Notes under the pieces: generated by a model
What the model was told of the DNA's origin: nothing
Databases searched by the model: none
What the model saw: the letters and a program-made list of their open reading frames with translations, nothing else
NCBI GenBank assembly: GCA_002293545.1
Contig: DBDL01000141.1
Span: 882 to 13,892 of the forward strand
Origin: Lachnoclostridium sp. UBA933
GTDB taxonomy: Bacteria; Bacillota; Clostridia; Lachnospirales; Lachnospiraceae
Direction of reading: 5' to 3'
DNA length: 13,011 nt
Position numbers and translations under genes: made by a program
In this document: in pieces, positions 1-5,109 of the stretch
Position numbering within the stretch: the stretch's first letter is position 1
Layout of the letters: every line of letters begins with the position of its first letter

Positions 1-464
1 TAGATACGATTCGGGATATGGTCACAGACCGCTGCGATTTGCCGGAAGGTTACGATGTGAAAACCTATAGCTTCTTTCAGGGAACGCCTGCACGGATATT
101 ACAAGATGGCGATACGATTGATTTAGGCGGACGTGTTATCACGGCACTGCATACACCGGGACATTCTCCGGGGCATCTGTGTTTTTGGGAAGCGGAACGG
201 GGATACTTATTTACCGGCGACCTTGTTTATAAAGATACATTATTTGCGTATTATCCGTCTACCGATCCGCAGGCTTATTTGGCTTCTCTCGATAGGATAG
301 CCGCCCTGCCCGTAGAAAAAGTGTTTCCAGCGCATCACAGCCTTGACATTCAGCCGGAAATTTTAATCCGTATGAAAGACGCTTTCCGCAATATTAAGTC
401 GGAAGGCAAACTCCATCACGGCGCAGGTACTTTTGATTACGGCGATTGGGCTGTTTGGCTATAG
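1..464 (+). CDS. Metallo-beta-lactamase-fold hydrolase, 3' part only
   Basis: The reading frame is already open at the window edge (first full codon at position 3) and ends with TAG at 462-464, so the 5' part of the gene lies outside. The visible part carries the later metal-binding motifs of the metallo-beta-lactamase fold: HTPGHSPGH at about 150-176, a metal-bridging aspartate in FTGDLVY at about 220-234, and a final histidine in FPAHHS at about 327-344. The N-terminal HxHxDH motif that supplies the other metal ligands must lie upstream and cannot be checked. The arrangement resembles glyoxalase II-like and related small hydrolases that use a dinuclear zinc or iron centre. The substrate cannot be named. 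An ATG at 18 is in frame but would start the protein after the first metal motif, so it is not the real start. The family call is secure, the function open. Confidence 0.85.
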   Translation, partial: DTIRDMVTDRCDLPEGYDVKTYSFFQGTPARILQDGDTIDLGGRVITALHTPGHSPGHLCFWEAERGYLFTGDLVYKDTLFAYYPSTDPQAYLASLDRIAALPVEKVFPAHHSLDIQPEILIRMKDAFRNIKSEGKLHHGAGTFDYGDWAVWL

Positions 465-541
465 TGCCAACGAAAGAAGGATCATATCAAGCATACGATT
501 CCATTCATCTTGATTACTTAATATAACGGCTCTGCCGTCCG

Positions 542-570
542 TTGCCGGCATTTCTAATAGACATTATAAT
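542..570 (+). promoter_or_regulatory. Candidate sigma-A promoter for the 161-aa protein
   Basis: A -35-like TTGCCG (542-547) stands 17 bases before a consensus -10 TATAAT (565-570). Transcription would start near 577 and give a leader of about 110 bases before the start codon at 688. A second TATAAT at 592-597 lacks a -35 at proper distance. The -35 match is only moderate. Confidence 0.45.
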
Positions 571-687
571 CTATTTGAAAAGCGAACGATATATAATACC
601 CTAAAATTCTAAATTTTGTATTTTCCAAACACTTTATCACCTAAAAGAAGATTCAATGACACTATATATAACTCAAGGAGGAATATT

Positions 688-1173
688 ATGGCAAAAGAAA
701 AGGCTTCATTTAAAGATTTTCTATCGGCAGTTGCACCAGAACACCAAGCATTTGTCGAGAAACTGAACAACAAACTTATGGAACAGGGCTGCGACCTTGT
801 AATCAAGGAAGCAAAAAGCGGTTACACTGCTTCCTACCAATTAGAGAAGAAAACCGTAATGAATTGGGTGTTCCGCAAGTCAGGTGTTTTGGCACGGATT
901 TACGGTGACAATGTCTGTAAGTACGAGGATATCATTGCTTCTCTGCCTGCTGATATGCAAGAGAAAATGACTGCTTCCCGTGACTGCAAAAGACTTATTG
1001 ACCCTAATGCTTGCAGCAGTACCTGTGTGAAAGGTTTTATTTATACCTTGAATGGCAATACACATAAAAAATGCCGGAATGACGGAATGTTTTTCCTGCT
1101 GACAAATGAAACAGCAGAGCATATAGCTGAGCTGGTCTGCGCAGAGGTTACTGTCCGCAAGTCAGTTTCATAG
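688..1173 (+). CDS. Uncharacterised 161-aa protein with four-cysteine pattern
   Basis: I do not recognise a named family or function. The start at 688 is chosen because AAGGAGGA (675-682) lies at ideal distance; an in-frame ATG at 616 has no ribosome binding site. The protein is soluble, with no signal peptide or membrane segment. Its N-terminal third looks helical. The middle carries an aromatic and basic stretch (NWVFRKSGVLARIYGD, about residues 59-74). The C-terminal half has cysteines at 100, 109, 113 and 129 (C-x8-C-x3-C-x15-C) among basic residues, a pattern that could hold a metal ion or a disulfide. C35, C77 and C151 are further cysteines. It stands alone on the plus strand and is convergent with tag, 29 bases away, with no clear terminator between. 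The coding region is complete and looks functional; any role is unknown. Confidence 0.8.
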   Translation: MAKEKASFKDFLSAVAPEHQAFVEKLNNKLMEQGCDLVIKEAKSGYTASYQLEKKTVMNWVFRKSGVLARIYGDNVCKYEDIIASLPADMQEKMTASRDCKRLIDPNACSSTCVKGFIYTLNGNTHKKCRNDGMFFLLTNETAEHIAELVCAEVTVRKSVS

Positions 1174-1202
1174 ATTACCGTGGATGATAAACAATCCTGA
1201 TT

Positions 1203-1766
1203 TTATCTTGTTTCATCATAAACACAGCATGACTTGATATGGTCATTCACAATGCCGACAGCTTGCAGGAAGGAATATATAATCGTCGAACCGACAAATT
1301 TGAAACCCATTTTCTTCAAATCCCTGCTGATCTGATCGGAGAGCGGTGTGGTAACCGGGATATCCTCAACCCGTTCCCAGTGCCCGACAACAGGTGTGTT
1401 ATCTACATATTCCCATATGAAATGATGAAAACTACCGTGCCTTTCTACAATATCCAGAAATAATTTAGCGTTGGTAACTGCCGCATTTATTTTTAAGCGG
1501 TTTCGTATAATTCCTGCATTTCCTAATAATTCCGCGATTTTCTTATCATCATAAAGGGCAACCTTTTTCGGATCAAACCCATCAAAAGCTTTTCGGTATG
1601 CCTCTCTTTTATTCAATACCGTAATCCACGAAAGCCCTGCCTGAGCACCTTCCAGGATTAACATTTCAAACAGCTTGCGGTCGTCGTGTACAGGCCGTCC
1701 CCATTCGTTGTCATGATAATCAATATAGATGGGGGTATCCCCAAAACATCTGATTTTATTGTCCAT
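1203..1766 (-). CDS. tag: DNA-3-methyladenine glycosylase I
   Basis: Tag excises 3-methyladenine from alkylated DNA, the first step of base excision repair. The 187-aa protein follows the E. coli enzyme closely: DYHDNEWG near residue 16, LEGAQAGLSW at 38-47 with E39 matching the catalytic-site glutamate, AGIIRNR in the middle, and GFKFVGSTIIYSFLQA near the end. The family's zinc-binding set is complete: C7, H18, H176 and C180 correspond to C4, H17, H175 and C179 of E. coli. The start is ATG at 1766, preceded by a GGGGA-type ribosome binding site. The frame is open back to 1826, but that extension (about 20 residues) is translation of a repeat that also precedes the GNAT gene, so I exclude it. 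It lies 119 bases downstream of the GNAT gene on the same strand and may be transcribed with it. Confidence 0.95.
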   Translation of the reverse strand: MDNKIRCFGDTPIYIDYHDNEWGRPVHDDRKLFEMLILEGAQAGLSWITVLNKREAYRKAFDGFDPKKVALYDDKKIAELLGNAGIIRNRLKINAAVTNAKLFLDIVERHGSFHHFIWEYVDNTPVVGHWERVEDIPVTTPLSDQISRDLKKMGFKFVGSTIIYSFLQAVGIVNDHIKSCCVYDETR

Positions 1767-1859
1767 AGTAATCCCCGTTCCTGCGCATGTTTTACGCATA
1801 AATACCCGATATCTGCGTACAGACACAAAATCGGCATGTGAAACGATTTTGTTTCACAC
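1767..1859 (-). repeat. Leader repeat copy 1, upstream of tag
   Basis: This segment aligns along its whole length, with a few small gaps, to 2411-2506 in front of the GNAT gene. Read on the minus strand it begins with a perfect 8-bp hairpin (TGTGAAAC, loop AAAATC, GTTTCACA; 1837-1858). It continues with a degraded version of the second hairpin seen in copy 2, then a TATGCGTAAAA...TGCGCAGGAAC stretch, and ends at the tag start codon, supplying the ribosome binding site. It starts right after the short spacer behind the GNAT stop codon. Confidence 0.7.
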
Positions 1860-1885
1860 CGCTTTTTCCCAATCCGGTTCGCTGC

Positions 1886-2410
1886 TCAATTTAATAAAGT
1901 ATCCTGCTTAACACAAAAAATAAAATGCGGCATATCCACTCCCCGGTATTTTTTGATAAAGCGGCCGCAAACATACATGCCGTTCCTTATTGCAACATTG
2001 ATTGACGGAATATTTATATCACGAATAATCGAATATACTTTATCCGCTTTCAGTTCTTCAAATGCATAACGTTTACATCTGCGGGCAGCCTCGGCTGCAT
2101 AACCCCTATGCCAATATGCACGATTGAATAAGTATCCGATTTCAAGAACATTTTTCCCGTCCGCATCCTGCCATGTCAATCCGCATTGTCCTATCATTTT
2201 ACTACTGTCTTTCAGACAGACAGCCCATAATCCAAATCCGTACCTCTGATAATTCGCAAGCTGCTTATTAAGCCACTCTTGTGTTTCCAAATGACTAAAG
2301 ATTCCGTTATAGGCGTACATCGTCTGTTCATCCTGAAGAATCGCACATAAACAAGGAAAATCTTCTTGATTCATTTCACGCAGGAGGATCCGTTCTGTTT
2401 CCAGAATCAT
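1886..2410 (-). CDS. GNAT family N-acetyltransferase (RimJ/RimL-like)
   Basis: This is a 174-aa acetyltransferase that would move an acetyl group from acetyl-CoA to an amine on a protein or small molecule. It opens with LETERILLREM, typical of RimJ/RimL-type GNATs. The acetyl-CoA-binding motif A lies at about residues 89-110 (LEIGYLFNRAYWHRGYAAEA, with the HRGYA turn for the pyrophosphate). The later SINVAIRNGM motif is at about 136-145. The start is ATG at 2410, where similarity to the family begins. The frame is open to 2458, but those 16 extra codons are translation of the leader repeat. The ribosome binding site is weak (GAATGGAAAT). The substrate cannot be told from sequence. A candidate promoter at 2569-2598 would give a leader of about 150 bases containing both hairpins of the repeat. 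Confidence 0.92.
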   Translation of the reverse strand: MILETERILLREMNQEDFPCLCAILQDEQTMYAYNGIFSHLETQEWLNKQLANYQRYGFGLWAVCLKDSSKMIGQCGLTWQDADGKNVLEIGYLFNRAYWHRGYAAEAARRCKRYAFEELKADKVYSIIRDINIPSINVAIRNGMYVCGRFIKKYRGVDMPHFIFCVKQDTLLN

Positions 2411-2506
2411 TTTATTTCCATTCTTGCGCACGTACTTTGCGCATAATATACGCGACATTTGTGCGTAAGCACAAATTCGCCGTGTGAAACGTATTTTGTT
2501 TCACAC
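2411..2506 (-). repeat. Leader repeat copy 2, upstream of the GNAT gene
   Basis: Same element as at 1767-1859. On the minus strand it carries hairpin A (GTGTGAAAC, 7-base loop, GTTTCACAC; 2482-2506, 9 perfect pairs) and hairpin B (ATTTGTGC, 4-base loop, GCACAAAT; 2457-2476, 8 perfect pairs). Beyond these are two TGCGCA-containing boxes, and it runs to the GNAT start codon. Translating it in frame with the gene gives a false N-terminal extension. Confidence 0.7.
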
Positions 2507-2568
2507 TATTCCCTCATAGTTATCCAATCACATCAATATCTATCTGTTTCATACCTAATACCTAACGC

Positions 2569-2598
2569 ATTATAACAAATTATCATCTGCTCATTCAA
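2569..2598 (-). promoter_or_regulatory. Candidate promoter for the GNAT-tag genes
   Basis: On the minus strand TTGAAT (2598-2593) is followed after 18 bases by TATAAT (2574-2569), with a TG extended -10 (TGTTATAAT). The -35 overlaps the stop codon of the upstream TfoX-domain gene. The predicted start near 2562 would place the whole leader repeat inside the transcript. Confidence 0.5.
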
Positions 2599-2848
2599 GT
2601 GACTGATAAAATTCCCGTAAGTTTTCTTTCACATGAGCAGGTAATAATTTATACGGCACACCGTCAATTGCCCCTTGAATTCCATAGAGCATATGCAGAC
2701 ATGCCTCTGGGTCAGCTTGCGCCCGGATACGGAGTAACACTTCTTCCGCCCCCATCTCCCGCAATTGTTCAGGTGTTTCAACACCTATTTTCAAGAGATT
2801 GCTCTCCAATACTTTTCCGACATTCGGTAAATCCGCTAATGCACCCAT
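2591..2848 (-). CDS. TfoX C-terminal domain protein
   Basis: This 85-aa protein is a stand-alone version of the C-terminal domain of TfoX/Sxy. The hallmark is at the N-terminus: LADLPNVGKVLESNLLKIGV, a helix-hairpin-helix-like segment, followed by TPEQLREMGAEEVLLRIRA and ACLHMLYGIQGAIDG. In gamma-proteobacteria TfoX activates competence genes with two domains. Here the N-terminal domain is absent, as is common in Bacillota, and I would not infer a competence role. The start at 2848 is fixed by a strong ribosome binding site, AGGAGGT (2854-2860 on the minus strand). The stop codon of an apparent gene remnant overlaps that site, which suggests this gene once sat second in an operon behind the intact form of it. 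Confidence 0.88.
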   Translation of the reverse strand: MGALADLPNVGKVLESNLLKIGVETPEQLREMGAEEVLLRIRAQADPEACLHMLYGIQGAIDGVPYKLLPAHVKENLREFYQSLE

Positions 2849-2851
2849 GCC

Positions 2852-3025
2852 TTACCTCCTACGAAAAACAATCTTGCCATGCCGTACCGCAATTGAAAAA
2901 TGATGCGATACGATAGAATTTAAGGATATAAACAGTATTTTCATATCCGAAGGCAAGTTATGTACTTCACTGATCAATGTTTTGTAAAACGCTTCATTTT
3001 CCTCCAACAATCCGATTAGGGGGAA
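2852..3025 (-). pseudogene. Relic of a regulator C-terminus (TetR-like)
   Basis: On the minus strand a frame without a proper start runs from just after a TGA (3026-3028) to TAA at 2852-2854. Its 57 residues look like real protein rather than noise: LLEENEAFYKTLISEVHN, then DMKILFISLNSIVSHH. The alternation of acidic helix, aromatic residues and a hydrophobic helix resembles the ligand-binding C-terminus of TetR/AcrR regulators. Its stop overlaps the ribosome binding site of the TfoX-domain gene by one base, the usual spacing of co-transcribed genes. The N-terminal DNA-binding part is missing; it appears deleted up to the end of the TIGR04076-type gene, whose stop (3016-3018) overlaps the open frame. 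The TetR assignment is a guess from residue pattern; that this is coding-like remnant DNA is somewhat better supported. Confidence 0.4.
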
Positions 3026-3369
3026 TCAAAAAACTTTCCCTTATAAAAATTCTCATTACCAAGCTTCTTTGCCGTCACCCTAAATATAACGCAGCCGTCC
3101 GGACATACAATATCCTTGCTGTATTGACCGCTCCCGCCGATGTTCTCTAAATCTCCGCCGCTTCTGACAGCTTCCATCAAAGGGAACATCATCATCATTA
3201 CTTTAGAGCAAATGCCCTGTCCGTCCGCATTTACCGGACATCCATAAGTACATGTATACTTGTCCCCGATTTCCTCACCATTTCGGCAATATCTCTCTGT
3301 ATGGTCACTGCGCAGAAACCCTGTTACTTCAATTTCAAATTCATATTCCTCATCATACCATTTTTTCAT
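3016..3369 (-). CDS. TIGR04076 family protein
   Basis: This is a small soluble 117-aa protein of the uncharacterised TIGR04076 type, which is common in anaerobes. The diagnostic pattern is visible: an EIEVTG opening, a cysteine group (C28, C40, C44, C54) around TYGCPVNADGQGICSK, the stretch MFPLMEAVRSGGDL in the position of the family's conserved helix, and a C-terminal VCPDGCVIFRVTA with C89 and C93. Six cysteines with two C-x3-C pairs suggest metal or iron-sulfur binding, which is inference only. The start at 3369 is fixed by AAGGAG (3376-3381). A consensus promoter at 3429-3456 drives it, divergent from the metal-resistance operon. The TfoX-domain gene lies downstream on the same strand. 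No function is known to me. Confidence 0.85.
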   Translation of the reverse strand: MKKWYDEEYEFEIEVTGFLRSDHTERYCRNGEEIGDKYTCTYGCPVNADGQGICSKVMMMMFPLMEAVRSGGDLENIGGSGQYSKDIVCPDGCVIFRVTAKKLGNENFYKGKFFDSP

Positions 3370-3428
3370 ATTCTTCTCCTTGAATCAATTCTCTGCTTAC
3401 CTTCTCAGATATTACTGGTTTCATTTAT

Positions 3429-3456
3429 ATTATAACACTCTCCGTTTTTCTGTCAA
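3429..3456 (-). promoter_or_regulatory. Consensus sigma-A promoter for the TIGR04076-type gene
   Basis: On the minus strand a perfect TTGACA (3456-3451) is separated by 16 bases from a perfect TATAAT (3434-3429). The predicted start near 3422 leaves a leader of about 52 bases before the ATG at 3369. Confidence 0.75.
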
Positions 3457-3492
3457 ATGCGCTGAAATGCAACGAAAAAATCAATGAAAGCA

Positions 3493-3521
3493 TTGACAAA
3501 AGTATCGTCATCACATATACT
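3493..3521 (+). promoter_or_regulatory. Consensus sigma-A promoter of the metal operon
   Basis: Perfect TTGACA (3493-3498), 17-base spacer, TATACT (3516-3521). The start would fall near 3528, about 40 bases before the repressor gene. The near-ideal promoter fits a gene pair kept off by a repressor. Confidence 0.8.
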
Positions 3522-3522
3522 G

Positions 3523-3551
3523 ATCATATGATTGAATGATTGCTCAATTAT
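3523..3551 (+). promoter_or_regulatory. Candidate ArsR/SmtB-family operator
   Basis: Directly after the -10 and over the expected transcription start there is a 10-bp perfect palindrome ATCATATGAT (3523-3532). It overlaps a longer imperfect inverted repeat with arms ATGATTGA (3528-3535) and TCAATTAT (3544-3551), which mismatch at one position. The heptamer ATGATTG also occurs twice (3528-3534 and 3536-3542). AT-rich imperfect inverted repeats at this place are typical for autoregulating CadC/CzrA/SmtB repressors. The exact site is inference. Confidence 0.45.
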
Positions 3552-3567
3552 TTGGAGGTTTGATTAT

Positions 3568-3921
3568 ATGAAAAATGAAGTTCATTGTGACTGTGAAGTA
3601 ATCCACAGCGAAATAGTCAACAAGGTAAAAAGTACGATGCCGCAGAGCAAAGATTTTTATGACCTTGCCAATCTGTATAAATTATTTTCGGATAATACAA
3701 GGGTACGAATACTATGGGCACTGAATTGCAATAAGATGTGTGTCTGTGATTTGGCAGTGCTTTTAAATATGACCAAATCGGCAATTTCTCATCAGCTTAA
3801 ATCATTACGTCTTGGAGGACTTGTCAAGTATGAAAAACAAGGCAAGGTCGTTTATTACTCCTTAGCCGACAGCCATATCAGCGGCATCTTTGAAAAAGGA
3901 TTTGAACACATTCATGAATAA
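3568..3921 (+). CDS. ArsR/SmtB-family metal-sensing repressor (CadC/CzrA-like)
   Basis: This 117-aa winged-helix repressor releases DNA when it binds Zn(II), Cd(II) or a similar soft metal. The core reads LYKLFSDNTRVRILWAL, then the sensor and recognition helices CVCDLAVLLNMTKSAISHQLKSL (residues 58-80), then the wing KYEKQGKVVYYSL. Two metal sites are visible. The alpha-3N site has C58 and C60 of CVCD, with N-terminal C7 and C9 as probable extra ligands. The alpha-5 dimer site has D101, H103, H114 and E117, with exactly the D-x-H-x10-H-x2-E spacing of SmtB. Having both resembles CadC. The start at 3568 has GGAGG at 3554-3558; an in-frame ATG at 3532 lies inside the candidate operator and lacks such a site. 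The exporter gene follows 23 bases later, so the pair is an autoregulated efflux operon. Confidence 0.93.
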   Translation: MKNEVHCDCEVIHSEIVNKVKSTMPQSKDFYDLANLYKLFSDNTRVRILWALNCNKMCVCDLAVLLNMTKSAISHQLKSLRLGGLVKYEKQGKVVYYSLADSHISGIFEKGFEHIHE

Positions 3922-3944
3922 TAATTTTAGGGAGGATATTTCAT

Positions 3945-4976
3945 ATGGAACATAAAAATGACCATAAACAAAACGACAACCACGAACAAAATCATAAACA
4001 AAACCATAATGGCGATCATAAACATACGTACAGCCATAACCAAGAACACAATCATAGCCACAGTTATAGCCACGAGCATAGCCACAGCCATAACCGGCAC
4101 GGCGGCGGAAATATCCGTATCGCATTTTTTTTGAATTTATCCTTTACTGTCATTGAGCTGATCGGTGGAATCCTCACCAACAGCGTCGCCATCATTTCCG
4201 ATTCCGTTCATGACTTTGGGGACAGCTTATCCCTCGGTCTTGCATGGTATTTTCAAAGGCTTTCAAAAAAAGGAAGTACCAGTCAATACACTTACGGTTA
4301 CAAACGCTTTTCTCTTTTGGGCGCGATTATTAATTCTATTCTTCTGGTCGTCGGAAGCGTCTATATTCTGACCGAAGCATTTCCCCGTCTGTTTTTTCCG
4401 CAGGAACCAAATGCCAAGGGAATGTTTATTCTTTCCATTGTCGGTATTATTATCAATGGCGCCGCCGTATTGCGTACCCAAAAATCAAGCTCTGTCAATG
4501 AGCGGGTGGTATCTCTTCATTTATTAGAAGATGTATTGGGCTGGGCTGCCGTCCTGATTGGCTCAGTAATTATGCACTTTACCGGTTTTACAATGATCGA
4601 CCCTATCCTTTCCATTGTCATTGCCTGCTTTGTGTTAATCAATGTATTGAAAAATATAAGGGCGGTTTTGCCAATTTTGCTGCAAGGTACACCATCAGAT
4701 GTCAGCAGGGAGCATATTATTCAGAAGATAGAAGAAACTGCTCAGGTTGCGGGTGTCCATGATTTGCATATATGGTCACTGGATGAAGAATACAACGTGC
4801 TTACCGTTCATGTCATGCTGCAAGATGTCCTTTCAGGGGATGAGATAATTAAATTAAAGGATCGTATCCGCAAGTTACTTAAACAAGAGGGGATACAGCA
4901 TTCAACAATCGAACTTGAAAGACCCGACGAACCGTGTACATTTACAAGTTGCATAACGAACGATACTGTGTTATAA
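3945..4976 (+). CDS. Cation diffusion facilitator, zinc exporter (CzcD-type)
   Basis: This 343-aa membrane antiporter exports Zn(II), and probably Cd(II) or Co(II), in exchange for protons. The cytoplasmic N-terminus is an extreme His tail: 16 histidines in the first 52 residues, mostly as HSHS-like repeats. About six membrane segments follow, near residues 57-79, 81-101, 121-142, 159-178, 194-214 and 216-235. The transport site is of the two-His two-Asp type seen in zinc-selective members: H89 and D93 in helix 2 (SDSVHDFGDSL) and H192 and D196 in helix 5 (LHLLEDVLGW). The C-terminal cytoplasmic domain (about 250-328) carries VHDLHIWSLD and ends with two cysteines (C331, C336). AGGGAGGA at 3929-3936 fixes the start. 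It is the second gene of the operon with the metal-sensing repressor, so its expression should rise with metal excess. I see no clear terminator behind it. Confidence 0.95.
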   Translation: MEHKNDHKQNDNHEQNHKQNHNGDHKHTYSHNQEHNHSHSYSHEHSHSHNRHGGGNIRIAFFLNLSFTVIELIGGILTNSVAIISDSVHDFGDSLSLGLAWYFQRLSKKGSTSQYTYGYKRFSLLGAIINSILLVVGSVYILTEAFPRLFFPQEPNAKGMFILSIVGIIINGAAVLRTQKSSSVNERVVSLHLLEDVLGWAAVLIGSVIMHFTGFTMIDPILSIVIACFVLINVLKNIRAVLPILLQGTPSDVSREHIIQKIEETAQVAGVHDLHIWSLDEEYNVLTVHVMLQDVLSGDEIIKLKDRIRKLLKQEGIQHSTIELERPDEPCTFTSCITNDTVL

Positions 4977-5109
4977 TCTTACTGTATATGTCGCATTAAA
5001 ACCGATTGACTTATCACCTGTCATATTGCGATTTTATTTGTCCGTTAGCAATACATTGTTAGCGTTACATTCAGATAAAATAAACAATTATATCAAAAGG
5101 GGGATTATT

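Noticed and set aside
526..538. Hairpin ACGGC-TCT-GCCGT behind the hydrolase gene as terminator
   Set aside because: Only five pairs and no T run.
1767..1826. N-terminal extension of Tag (20 residues from ATG at 1826)
   Set aside because: It translates the leader repeat, which also precedes an unrelated gene. Tag similarity begins at 1766, where a ribosome binding site fits.
2411..2458. N-terminal extension of the GNAT protein (16 residues from 2458)
   Set aside because: Same reason: these codons are the repeat, and the family's usual N-terminus begins at 2410.
1203..2506. Integron-like cassette array
   Set aside because: The repeats stand before the genes, not behind them, no attC core sites or integrase are visible, and two copies are too few to claim it.
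3862..4125. Minus-strand Tyr/Gly-rich frame
   Set aside because: It is the complement of the His-rich repeats of the zinc exporter, with no ribosome binding site.
4977..5109. Riboswitch or clear promoter before the xylanase
   Set aside because: A TTGACT at 5006 and TAAAAT at 5076 occur but not at workable spacing with partners, and no known riboswitch core is visible.
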